A DNA stretch of 6,490 bases from Collimonas sp. UBA1456 (GTDB lineage Bacteria > Pseudomonadota > Gammaproteobacteria > Burkholderiales > Burkholderiaceae_D): positions 1 to 6,490 of the forward strand of contig DCSW01000126.1 of NCBI GenBank assembly GCA_002325825.1, read 5' to 3'. The notes under the pieces are model-generated. The model had not been told where the DNA came from, did no database searches, and worked only from the letters and a program-made list of their open reading frames with translations. How positions within the stretch are numbered: the first letter of the stretch is position 1; each line of letters starts with the position of its first letter. Below, piece after piece: positions 1 to 6,222 of the stretch. The position numbers were made by a program, and so were the translations under genes.

Positions 1-353
1 GACTTCTTCATGCCAATCCCCCCTATCGTTTAATAATTCCAAACAACAGAAAATCACGCACCCAAAGTGTCTTGATTTAGGGGAAGACTACAAGAGTACG
101 AACGAGCGATAGGCGTTGTATGCCCAGACGTAACGACGCGGCGTAGCAGTACGACGGTAAGGCGTTTATTGTCCTCGCTGCACCTGCCGAAAGTCATCTC
201 AGTGCCGTTTGTCAGCATTGTGCCGGTAGCGATTGTGGTCGATCCGTCGCTCGGCCACGTGATGGTAGACTCTCTGGCCGAGATGCTGAGCCAATAGTTC
301 GATAATTTTACTAATGTGTGATTGTTAGGCGTTACGGTTTCAATGGATATAGT
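1..353. other. Left-edge region with no recognisable gene
   Basis: This stretch lies beyond the efp terminator and I recognise no gene in it. A minus-strand frame is open from a TTG at 356 to a TGA at 54 (100 codons). Its product would be polar, rich in Thr and Ser, with no signal peptide or membrane segment. Its only start sits inside the T-run of the efp terminator and has no Shine-Dalgarno site, which argues against a real start. The plus strand is also open over much of the same interval, ending at a TAG near 297. It could be a remnant of a small beta-rich protein, but that is only an impression from composition. In frame 1 the first 33 bases end in a TAA and could be the tail of a plus-strand gene, but ten codons are too few to judge. 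Confidence 0.2.
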
Positions 354-354
354 C

Positions 355-393
355 AAAAAAACGCTACCGATAATTACATCGGCAGCGTTTTTT
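355..393 (-). terminator. Intrinsic terminator after efp, bidirectional in form
   Basis: An 11-base inverted repeat (361-371 and 378-388) with one mismatch encloses a 6-base loop. On the minus strand the stem is followed by seven T residues (361-355), about 20 bases past the efp stop, so it ends the efp transcript. On the plus strand the stem is followed by six T residues (388-393), so it could also stop transcription coming from the left. Confidence 0.9.
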
Positions 394-408
394 GTGAGCG
401 AACAGAAA

Positions 409-978
409 TTAACCGCGCCTCTTGAACTCGTTGGTACGGGTGTCGATTTCGATCTTGTCGCCGGAGCTGATGAAAAGCGGCACCATCACAGTATGCTTGT
501 TGGCTTCGATGGCGTTTTCGATCTTGGCTTCTTTGAGTATGTTGCCCGAAGTGTTGCCCCTGACTGTCGGCTCCGAATACACCACTTTGCGCACGATGGT
601 TGTTGGTAGTTCTACTGAAATGGCCTTGTTGTCGTAAAATACAGCTTCGCATTCCATGCCGTCTTTCAGGTAGCGCAGAGCATCGCCAAGGTTTTCTTCT
701 TCGATCTCATACTGTTCGTAGTCAGCGTCCATGAACACAAACAATGGATCGGCGAAGTACGAATAGATTACCGGCTTCTTGTCGAGCACAACCACATCAA
801 ACTTGTCGTCGCCGCGGAATACGTTCTCCTGCGGGCTGTTGGTCAGAAGGCTCTTCATCTTCCACTTGTAGGTAAAGCCAGTGCGGCTCGAGCCGTTGAC
901 GTCAGAGCGCAGGACGATCATTGGCTTGCTGTCGACCATGATGATATTGCCGACACGAATTTCTTTTGCTGATTTCAT
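409..978 (-). CDS. efp: Elongation factor P, Arg32 (rhamnosylated) type
   Basis: EF-P binds between the ribosomal P and E sites and speeds peptide-bond formation at polyproline stretches. The 189-residue product has the usual length and three-barrel layout: a KOW-like N-terminal domain (about 1-65), a middle OB domain (about 66-127, with a YSYFADPLFVFMDADYEQYE segment) and a C-terminal OB domain ending in IEIDTRTNEFKRRG. The conserved loop tip carries Arg at residue 32 (NGSSRTGF) rather than the Lys34 used in Escherichia coli. Arg32 is the residue rhamnosylated by EarP in Neisseria, Pseudomonas and Shewanella, and earP lies directly upstream in the same direction. The ATG at 978 fits the family N-terminus (MKSAKEIRVGN), but no clear Shine-Dalgarno sequence precedes it; a stem-loop lies 17 bases upstream. 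An intrinsic terminator follows the stop. Family identity is essentially certain; modification of Arg32 is inferred. Confidence 0.97.
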   Translation of the reverse strand: MKSAKEIRVGNIIMVDSKPMIVLRSDVNGSSRTGFTYKWKMKSLLTNSPQENVFRGDDKFDVVVLDKKPVIYSYFADPLFVFMDADYEQYEIEEENLGDALRYLKDGMECEAVFYDNKAISVELPTTIVRKVVYSEPTVRGNTSGNILKEAKIENAIEANKHTVMVPLFISSGDKIEIDTRTNEFKRRG

Positions 979-995
979 AGCGAATATGGGTAAAA

Positions 996-1026
996 GTAGG
1001 TTACTTAAAAATCATCTGTAGCCTAC
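996..1026 (-). promoter_or_regulatory. Inverted repeat / stem-loop in the efp leader
   Basis: Nine-base arms (996-1004 and 1018-1026) form an inverted repeat with one mismatch around a 13-base AT-rich spacer, ending 17 bases before the efp start. In the minus-strand RNA the pairing is GUAGGCUAC with GUAACCUAC, with one C-A mismatch. It has no T-run, so it is not a terminator. It could be a leader hairpin affecting efp translation or a DNA operator; the sequence does not decide between them. Confidence 0.4.
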
Positions 1027-1050
1027 CGGAAAAAGTGCCGCAAGCCCACG

Positions 1051-1060
1051 TTTGATCAAA
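1051..1060. promoter_or_regulatory. Palindrome TTTGATCAAA upstream of efp
   Basis: A perfect 10-base palindrome lies about 77 bases before the efp start. Its core TTGATCAA also occurs about 63 bases before the earP start (2333-2340), and I see it nowhere else in the window. It could be a shared operator, but a palindrome this short could also be chance. Confidence 0.25.
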
Positions 1061-1089
1061 TTTTGAAATGCGTCAAAAATTAGCAATAT

Positions 1090-1095
1090 ATTATA
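1090..1095 (-). promoter_or_regulatory. Candidate -10 box for an efp promoter
   Basis: A perfect TATAAT reads on the minus strand in the AT-rich gap between earP and efp. It would start a transcript with a leader of roughly 105 bases containing the palindrome and stem-loop described nearby. No good -35 box is found 16 to 18 bases upstream, so this is a weak call. It would let efp be expressed independently of earP. Confidence 0.3.
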
Positions 1096-1115
1096 ATCCA
1101 TTTTTTTGACACGTC

Positions 1116-2273
1116 TCAGCCAACTGTTTTGGCAAATTTTAATAAATTTGATGCGAGATCGCCGTTCGCCAATAGTTGGTGCTGCCAATCTATAGACATC
1201 ATAGCAATTTTCGGCATGTCAGCTTTAAACGACGGCCAGATCGCCGCGAAATCGGCATCTTCATCTGCAGCGGCGTTCCAACCGAGAAACAGCGCGACCA
1301 GGCTGTCGGTTTTTGCTGAATAGCGGCGCAGGAATGCGTTCAGTTTAATGTGGTGCAAATTCTTGTCTTGCGGATAGATGTGCCAGATAAACGGTTTTCC
1401 GGCCCATTGTGCGCGGACAAAGGAATCTTCACCGCGTACAAAATTGAGATCGCAAGCCCACAATAGCTTGTCGTAGTCTGGCTGAGGAATATAAGGCAGT
1501 ACACGCACAGTCAGCGCCTCACGGGTCGCGCATGCACCTGCTGTTGCCGGCTGTCGCAGAAACGCCTCGACTGCGACGGCGGCAACGCCTTCCGCCACCA
1601 GGCAGGTAATCGCTGCGTCACTACGTTGCCAGACACCGAACAACGCGGCAACCGGTGCCTCTTTATAGCAGAACAGTGACACCTTCAACGATGTGAATTC
1701 AGCAGGCGTTACGCCAAACTGGCCGATAAAGGATGCTATCCCAGCCAGATCTTGCTGGAATGCCGCGCGCTGTTCTAGTAATGATGATTCGAGTAGCAGC
1801 CCGCCGGTTTTTTCGGTGAAACCAGGAAAAAAGAAATGTTTGGTAAGCGACATTTGAGGATGAGGCGAGGACAGCATATGGCAGCCTTCCACCCATTCTT
1901 CGGCGCTCAATCCCTCCAGATTCAGCCATACCGGCTGCGGCGAACGCTGGGCCATTGCGGCGATGTATGCCGGCGGGATATCGCAGGCAAAAAATTCGAT
2001 GACGATATCGGTAATATCGCCAGCCAAAAATACACCATCCTGGTCGCGCCAGCGACGTACAATGACATTAGAGATCTGCTGTATTTCGAGATTGGTAGCG
2101 ATTTGCGGGCAGATTCGCTGAAAACTACGTAAATCGTCAACCCACAAAGTGACGGCGATTCCGTGTTCTTGTTCCAGTTGGCGCGCCAAGCGCCAGCAGA
2201 TTCCGATGTCTCCGTAATTGTCGACGACTTTGCAAAACAGGGCTAGCGATGTGTGTGTCGGTGAATGGTTCAA
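1116..2273 (-). CDS. earP: EF-P arginine rhamnosyltransferase EarP
   Basis: EarP (formerly DUF2331) is a cytoplasmic inverting GT-B glycosyltransferase that moves rhamnose from dTDP-beta-L-rhamnose to Arg32 of EF-P. The 385-residue length is typical. The N-terminal signature FCKVVDNYGDIGICWRLARQ is present with Asp18 and Asp22, matching the catalytically important N-terminal aspartates of known EarP proteins. The nucleotide-sugar site motif RGEDSFVRAQWAGKPFIWHI spans about 280-299, with Glu282 matching the essential Glu273 of characterised homologues. The start is a TTG at 2273; a TGA lies four codons upstream in frame, no nearby ATG fits the family start, and no clear Shine-Dalgarno site is visible, so translation may be weak. 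efp follows 137 bases downstream, the expected partner. Genes for dTDP-rhamnose synthesis are not in the window. Confidence 0.95.
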   Translation of the reverse strand: MNHSPTHTSLALFCKVVDNYGDIGICWRLARQLEQEHGIAVTLWVDDLRSFQRICPQIATNLEIQQISNVIVRRWRDQDGVFLAGDITDIVIEFFACDIPPAYIAAMAQRSPQPVWLNLEGLSAEEWVEGCHMLSSPHPQMSLTKHFFFPGFTEKTGGLLLESSLLEQRAAFQQDLAGIASFIGQFGVTPAEFTSLKVSLFCYKEAPVAALFGVWQRSDAAITCLVAEGVAAVAVEAFLRQPATAGACATREALTVRVLPYIPQPDYDKLLWACDLNFVRGEDSFVRAQWAGKPFIWHIYPQDKNLHHIKLNAFLRRYSAKTDSLVALFLGWNAAADEDADFAAIWPSFKADMPKIAMMSIDWQHQLLANGDLASNLLKFAKTVG

Positions 2274-2385
2274 TACTAAAATTCAAGCAAACTGGATGAT
2301 TCTGGCATCGAAAGATGACGAATTAGCGCGACTTGATCAAGAGAGCTGATTGCATAGAAGCCAATCTGGAACTGTTGGCAATCGA
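2274..2385 (-). promoter_or_regulatory. cydX-earP spacer with palindrome CTTGATCAAG
   Basis: This 112-base spacer separates the cytochrome bd operon from earP. It should hold the earP promoter, but I find no convincing -35/-10 pair. A perfect palindrome, CTTGATCAAG, lies at 2332-2341 and shares its core with the palindrome upstream of efp. A 5-base stem (GCCAA/TTGGC, 2361-2379) lies just past the cydX stop but has no T-run, so no intrinsic terminator for the cyd operon is apparent. Read-through into earP is possible. Confidence 0.3.
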
Positions 2386-2559
2386 TCATTTTTTGCGCGT
2401 CTTTGCTTGTTCATTTTCGGCCGCAGCCCGCTCAAAGCGCTCACGGGTAGTTGCTTCGTCGCGGCTACCGAACGCGTAGTTAGCTTCCAGCCACATCACA
2501 TTGATGATACCTAACGCCAGCGCTAGACCGACCCCTAAGACCCATGCGAAATACCACAT
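2386..2559 (-). CDS. cydX: Cytochrome bd oxidase small subunit CydX
   Basis: CydX is a single-span subunit that stabilises the haem centres of the CydAB quinol oxidase. The 57-residue product begins MWYFAWVLGVGLALALG, very close to the family consensus MWYFAWILG. It has one membrane helix (about 4-23) and Glu25, the position of the conserved glutamate of Escherichia coli CydX. The start at 2559 is chosen because an excellent ribosome site (AGGGGGAA, 2563-2570) precedes it and the family starts here; a longer in-frame reading from 2631 would overlap cydB and adds 24 residues unlike the family. The C-terminal tail (about 30-57) is highly charged, ends in lysines and makes the protein longer than the 37-residue E. 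coli protein. It follows cydB by 43 bases as the last gene of the operon. Confidence 0.93.
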   Translation of the reverse strand: MWYFAWVLGVGLALALGIINVMWLEANYAFGSRDEATTRERFERAAAENEQAKTRKK

Positions 2560-2602
2560 AATTTCCCCCTGTCTATGCTCTTGCTGTGTACTTATTGTGT
2601 AA

Positions 2603-3745
2603 TTAGTAGGCGGTATGTTCGTTGTCTTCAATATGCTTGAGTGTAATCTTGCCGCGCATCACCCGATACACCCAGCTGGTATACAGCAGAATGATCGGCA
2701 GCATGATCACTACCACCCATAACATGATACCCAAGGTCTTGTGGCTAGATACTGCATCCCATATGGTCAGGCTACTGTTTGGATCCAGCGAAGATGGCAT
2801 TATGAATGGGAACAGCGAGGAGCCTGCGGTAAGGATGATGCCGGTGACGCTGATGCCGCTCGACAGAAACGCCGCCATGGATTTGCTGGCGGCACTGAAC
2901 ACAAAGCACATCAGGGCTCCGGCCACAGCCGCGATCGGCAAGGTCCAGATTGCAGGCCAGCGTGCATAGTTATCAAGCCATACGCCGACGGCGGTGGTCA
3001 CGCTTTTAGCGGTCGGCATGAAGGCGGTATTGATATCCGGCATGGCAGTGATGTGGAAACCGTGGATGCCGTAGGCGACCCCAAAGCCGCCGGCAATAAA
3101 CAGCAATATGGTCACCATGCTGGAAATCTTGGCTACGCTGCGTGCGCGTTTGGCGATCAGCGCATCGGTCTTTACCTGCAGGTAAGTGGCACCATGCATC
3201 AGCAGCATGGTTACGCTCAGCAATCCGGCTAGCAAGCCGAACGGGTTGAGCAACTGGAAAAAGTTGCCGGTGTATTCGACCCGCATGGTGTCATCGTAGT
3301 GAAATGGTACACCTAAGAACAGGTTGCCGAACGCTACGCCAAATATCAGTGGTGGCACGAAGCCACCGACGAACAGCCCCCAGTCCCAGGCATTACGCCA
3401 GCGCGTATCGGCTACTTTGCTGCGATAGTCGAAACCGACCGGGCGAAAGAACAATGAGAGTAGCAGCAGCAGCAGCGCCACATAAAAGCTGGAAAACGCC
3501 GCAGCATACACCAGCGGCCATGCCGCAAAAATTGCACCGCCGGCGGTAATCAACCAGGTCTGGTTACCTTCCCAGGTGCTGCCGATCGCGTTGATGATGA
3601 CGCGGCGCTCACCGTCAGTCTTGCCAACGAACGGTAGCAGCATGCCGACGCCGAAATCGAATCCGTCGGTCAGGGCAAAGCCAATCAACAAGATGCCGAG
3701 GAAACCCCACCAGACTACCTTTAGTGTTTCATATTCAAAGATCAT
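2603..3745 (-). CDS. cydB: Cytochrome bd ubiquinol oxidase subunit II
   Basis: CydB is the structural partner of CydA in the bd-type quinol oxidase of the inner membrane; it carries no haem ligands in the E. coli-type enzyme. The 380 residues match the usual length (379 in E. coli). Landmarks in order are the N-terminal helix with GFALTDGFDFGVGM (22-35), the segment STWEGNQTWLITAGGAIFAA (56-75), SLFFRPVGFDYRSK, TGNFFQLLNPFGLLAGLLSV and the late FPFIMPSS with IILLYTSWVYR near the end. Eight membrane helices are expected for the family. At the position of E. coli Asp58, a residue implicated in proton entry, this protein has Glu59, a conservative change. The ATG overlaps the cydA end by 11 bases, with AGGA seven bases upstream, so the two are probably translationally coupled. 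Confidence 0.97.
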   Translation of the reverse strand: MIFEYETLKVVWWGFLGILLIGFALTDGFDFGVGMLLPFVGKTDGERRVIINAIGSTWEGNQTWLITAGGAIFAAWPLVYAAAFSSFYVALLLLLLSLFFRPVGFDYRSKVADTRWRNAWDWGLFVGGFVPPLIFGVAFGNLFLGVPFHYDDTMRVEYTGNFFQLLNPFGLLAGLLSVTMLLMHGATYLQVKTDALIAKRARSVAKISSMVTILLFIAGGFGVAYGIHGFHITAMPDINTAFMPTAKSVTTAVGVWLDNYARWPAIWTLPIAAVAGALMCFVFSAASKSMAAFLSSGISVTGIILTAGSSLFPFIMPSSLDPNSSLTIWDAVSSHKTLGIMLWVVVIMLPIILLYTSWVYRVMRGKITLKHIEDNEHTAY

Positions 3746-5348
3746 AGTTTTTTCCTGATGCTGTTACGGGGTTGTCGTGGCTGACGCGCGGCTGGTCAAC
3801 GCGTTCCCAGTGATACTTGCCGGTGTGCAGGCTGCTAGGGCCATGGCGGGCGTATTTCACCATCAGGATCATTTCGATGATAAACAGGAAGGTATAGAAG
3901 CCGAGGAAGGCGGCCAGACTGAAATACAGATTTCCGGGTTGGAGGGTCGAGGCCGAAAGGTGGGTCGGCAAGATGCCCGAGATGGTCCATGGTTGACGGC
4001 CATATTCGGCCAGCAGCCAGCCCAGTTCGATCGCCACCCATGGTAACGGAATGCTGTACAAGGCCAGGCGTAGCAACCAGCGTTGGTGGGATAGTGTCTT
4101 GCGGATCAGGAAGTAGAACGAGCAAGAGAAAATGAACAGGAATAGCAAGCCGAGGCTGACCATGATTCGGAACGACAAGAACATCGGCAACACTTTCGGG
4201 ATGGTGTCGTTGACCGCCATCGCAATTTGTTTAGGCGTGGCGTCGACCACATTCTGGGTGTACTTCTTCAGTAGCAAGCCGTAGCCCAGATCGTCTTTCA
4301 GTTTATCGAACTCGGCGACAGCTTCCGGTGACTTGTCGCCTGATTTGAGGCGGGCCAGAGCGGCATAGGCTAGCACGCCGTTCCGGATCCGTCCTTCATG
4401 TTCTTTTTTTAGGTCGATGATGCCGGTGATCTGCTTGTCTACCGAACGGGTGCCTATCAGGCCGAGCACGTAGGGGATCTTGAAAGCGTAATCAGTGCGC
4501 TGCTCCTTTTCGTTTGGCCAGCCAAATACCGTGATGCTCGCCGGTGCCGGCTCGGTATGCCATTCGGCTTCCATCGCTGCCATCTTGACCTTGTTGACTT
4601 CACCGGCGGTATAGCCGGATTCATCGCCAAGCACGATCACCGACAGCGTCGATGCTAGGCCGAAGCCGGCGGCAATCGCAAACGAGCGCAGCGCGAATGC
4701 AGTATCGCGTCCTCGCAGCAAGTAATAGGCGGAGATGCCGAGCACAAACATCGAGGCAGCAACGTAGCCAGCTGAAACGGTATGGACGAATTTGACCTGG
4801 GCCAACGGGTTGAAGATAATGTCGATGATGCTGGTCAATTCCATGCGCATGGTTTCGTAGTTGAACTTAGCGCCGACCGGATTATTCATCCAGCCGTTGG
4901 CGATCAGAATCCACAGCGCGGAGAGGCTGGAGCCAAGCGCTACCAGGAAGGTAACCAGAAGATGTTTGATTCGCGACAGGCGATCCCAGCCGAAGAAGAA
5001 CATGCCGACGAAGGTCGATTCAAGGAAGAACGCCGTCATCCCCTCGATCGCCAGGGGCGTGCCGAAGATGTCGCCGACATAGTGTGAGTAATACGACCAG
5101 TTGGTGCCGAACTGAAATTCCAGCGTGATGCCGGTGGCGATTCCCATGGCGAAATTGATGCCGAACAGCTTACCCCAAAAACGCGTCATGTCTTTGTAGA
5201 TCGGGCTGCCGGTCATCACATAGACCGACTCCATGATCACTAGAATCCAGGCCAGCCCCAACGTTAATGGCACGAACAGAAAATGAAACATCGCGGTTGC
5301 CGCGAATTGCAGGCGCGATAAAGCGACGACTTCATCTATTGGGATCAT
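3735..5348 (-). CDS. cydA: Cytochrome bd ubiquinol oxidase subunit I
   Basis: CydA binds the three haems (b558, b595 and d), oxidises ubiquinol on the periplasmic side and reduces oxygen to water, building a proton gradient without pumping. The 537 residues follow E. coli CydA closely with an offset of +3 in the N-terminal half. His22 equals the His19 haem ligand; His189 and Met396 equal the b558 ligands His186 and Met393; Glu441 equals Glu445; Glu102 and Glu110 equal Glu99 and Glu107; the GRQPW signature is at 450-454. The quinol-binding Q-loop (about 245-385) is of the long type and keeps Lys255 and Glu260, matching Lys252 and Glu257 of E. coli. The ATG at 5348 has an AGAGG-like site seven bases upstream and lies within the 17-base overlap with the upstream gene. 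Identity and intactness are clear. Confidence 0.98.
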   Translation of the reverse strand: MIPIDEVVALSRLQFAATAMFHFLFVPLTLGLAWILVIMESVYVMTGSPIYKDMTRFWGKLFGINFAMGIATGITLEFQFGTNWSYYSHYVGDIFGTPLAIEGMTAFFLESTFVGMFFFGWDRLSRIKHLLVTFLVALGSSLSALWILIANGWMNNPVGAKFNYETMRMELTSIIDIIFNPLAQVKFVHTVSAGYVAASMFVLGISAYYLLRGRDTAFALRSFAIAAGFGLASTLSVIVLGDESGYTAGEVNKVKMAAMEAEWHTEPAPASITVFGWPNEKEQRTDYAFKIPYVLGLIGTRSVDKQITGIIDLKKEHEGRIRNGVLAYAALARLKSGDKSPEAVAEFDKLKDDLGYGLLLKKYTQNVVDATPKQIAMAVNDTIPKVLPMFLSFRIMVSLGLLFLFIFSCSFYFLIRKTLSHQRWLLRLALYSIPLPWVAIELGWLLAEYGRQPWTISGILPTHLSASTLQPGNLYFSLAAFLGFYTFLFIIEMILMVKYARHGPSSLHTGKYHWERVDQPRVSHDNPVTASGKNYDL

Positions 5349-5580
5349 TGGGTGGCCTCTGCGTGGATGAATAGGAAGGAATTGTAACTGCCTGTGGGGT
5401 CAGGAAATGCTTCTCGACCAATGCAGTCGGCATGCGCATCTTCTTGGTTTGGGGTTCCGAGAAAAAGGCTTTCCACAGCAGCGTAAGCATGGCAATCTTG
5501 ATCGCCAGGATCAGAGTGATTTCTATCGCCAGCGGTAAGCGTGTAAAGCGCGTGAATTGTTTCGTTAAGTCGACAGGCAT
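5332..5580 (-). CDS. cydP: CydP-like small membrane subunit of cytochrome bd
   Basis: This 82-residue product has one strong hydrophobic segment (about 16-40: LAIEITLILAIKIAMLTLLW) followed by KAFFSEP and a basic KKMRMP stretch. That pattern fits the putative cytochrome oxidase small subunit CydP encoded next to cydAB in many betaproteobacteria. Its biochemical role is not established; an assembly or stability function for the oxidase is the natural inference. It overlaps the cydA start by 17 bases, pointing to coupled translation. I chose the ATG at 5580 because AAAGGAG (5592-5598) lies 11 bases upstream and the size fits the family. The frame also stays open upstream to an ATG at 5763, giving 143 residues, and that start forms an ATGA overlap with a preceding frame, so the longer form cannot be excluded. 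The C-terminal 20 or so residues are polar and proline-rich and overlap the cydA ribosome site. Confidence 0.65.
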   Translation of the reverse strand: MPVDLTKQFTRFTRLPLAIEITLILAIKIAMLTLLWKAFFSEPQTKKMRMPTALVEKHFLTPQAVTIPSYSSTQRPPNDPNR

Positions 5581-5763
5581 TTTATCGCCTACTCCTTTAG
5601 GATCGACTTTCGGATATACATCGGGATGATCTGTACTAGCTCTGGTCTTGATTTTGTCGCCGGAGCTTGGGATGCCGAATTCATCTCTTATCCCCAGCAG
5701 TTTTTTGACTTTCGATACCATTTCATCAGCGAGACCAGGGTTTCCGGCGAGAGTCATTGTCAT
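5581..5763 (-). other. In-frame upstream extension of cydP (possible longer N-terminus)
   Basis: From ATG 5763 this segment reads in frame into cydP and would add 61 residues: a soluble, Lys- and Asp-rich stretch (including VSKVKKLLGIRDEFGIP and HPDVYPKVDPKGVGD) with no signal or membrane segment. No Shine-Dalgarno site precedes 5763, or the ATG two codons later at 5757. However, the ATG overlaps the TGA of the frame upstream (ATGA at 5760-5763), a common coupling arrangement. It may be a real N-terminal domain, the remains of another gene fused in frame, or untranslated leader. Confidence 0.35.
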
Positions 5764-6077
5764 TGTACGTCATCGAAGCATGAGCTAGGAATTACAGCCA
5801 GATTGTACATCAGATTGTATATTCCTCTCATTCGCTTTTTCGCAATTTTGTCGACTGCGTTCGATGGGTTTTCCAGCAACGCATCGGGCAGCATCGACAA
5901 AGTGGGTTCTATTTCGCGACGCCGACGCTCCTCCGGCAATGCTTTGAAGATATTCCAGATGTCTTTTGGTGGTCCGAAATATTCGCGGCGGTTGTTCGCA
6001 TGGTGCAGCAGCCCGACTAGTCACCAGGATCGCAATTTTTTTAAGCGCATGCTGACGTTAGAGCGTGAAAACGTCAT
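5760..6077 (-). pseudogene. Interrupted unknown reading frame upstream of cydP
   Basis: A minus-strand frame begins at ATG 6077, reads 18 codons to a TGA at 6021-6023, then continues without a stop for 86 codons to a TGA at 5760-5762. The downstream part looks like protein, with alternating basic, acidic and hydrophobic residues (REYFGPPKDIWNIFKALPEE, then a run of Arg, then LSMLPDALLENPSNAVDKIA), and has no ATG near its beginning. I do not recognise a family. The simplest reading is a gene broken by one nonsense change; sequencing error, UGA read-through or chance openness are alternatives, since other frames here are also open. A tandem 12-base repeat (5799-5822, one mismatch) encodes the IYNL/MYNL pair near its end. 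Its stop overlaps the possible long cydP start. Confidence 0.35.
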
Positions 6078-6127
6078 GTAATTCAGCAATCCGGTCGGAA
6101 TTCAACGGTCATCTAAGCACATAAAGC

Positions 6128-6159
6128 ACCGCATAAACCTGTCCGCCAGTGCGGTTTAT
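6128..6159 (-). promoter_or_regulatory. Dyad with alternative pairings downstream of a leader ORF
   Basis: Two pairings compete here. One joins ATAAA (6133-6137) with TTTAT (6155-6159) around CCGC (6143-6146) and GCGG (6151-6154) with a CAGT loop. The other joins ACCGCA (6128-6133) with TGCGGT (6150-6155). The stop codon of the short leader ORF (6156-6158) falls inside the structure. No T-run follows on the minus strand, so it is not a clear terminator. Confidence 0.3.
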
Positions 6160-6194
6160 ACCCCACAGCAGCTGCCTATTGTTTGTGTTGTCAT
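6156..6194 (-). CDS. Possible 12-residue leader peptide with Cys-Cys
   Basis: An ATG at 6194 is preceded at good spacing by AGGAAAG (6197-6203), one of the better ribosome sites in the window. It opens a 12-codon frame, MTTQTIGSCCGV, closed by TAA. The two adjacent Cys codons near the end and the overlap of the stop with a dyad resemble bacterial attenuation leaders. It lies about 20 bases after the start point expected from the candidate promoter at 6223-6251. No leader of this sequence is known to me, and so short a frame can arise by chance. Confidence 0.3.
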   Translation of the reverse strand: MTTQTIGSCCGV

Positions 6195-6222
6195 GGCTTT
6201 CCTATTTTCTAGTTATTAGTAA

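Noticed and set aside
1051..1060. FNR/Anr-type site at TTTGATCAAA
   Set aside because: An FNR box needs TTGAT and ATCAA separated by four bases; here the half-sites overlap with no spacer.
2741..3232. Plus-strand open frame of 163 codons inside cydB
   Set aside because: It is fully antisense to a clearly conserved cydB and its translation is Gly-, His- and Arg-rich, as expected of a shadow frame.
5799..5822. Tandem 12-base repeat as a regulatory iteron
   Set aside because: Only two copies with one mismatch, and it is explained as a repeated four-residue coding unit in the interrupted frame.
5785..6024. Minus-strand 79-codon frame overlapping the interrupted frame
   Set aside because: Its product has the Arg/Ser/Ala/Cys-rich look of an out-of-frame reading, and the alternative frame has better composition and the ATGA junction.
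5626..6081. Plus-strand open frame of 151 codons antisense to the region upstream of cydP
   Set aside because: It lies opposite the cydP extension and the interrupted frame, has no ribosome site and no recognisable domain; its openness probably reflects coding-like composition of the other strand.
6128..6159. Intrinsic terminator in the leader region
   Set aside because: A hairpin is possible but no T-run follows the stem on the minus strand, and only a short TTTAT on the plus strand.
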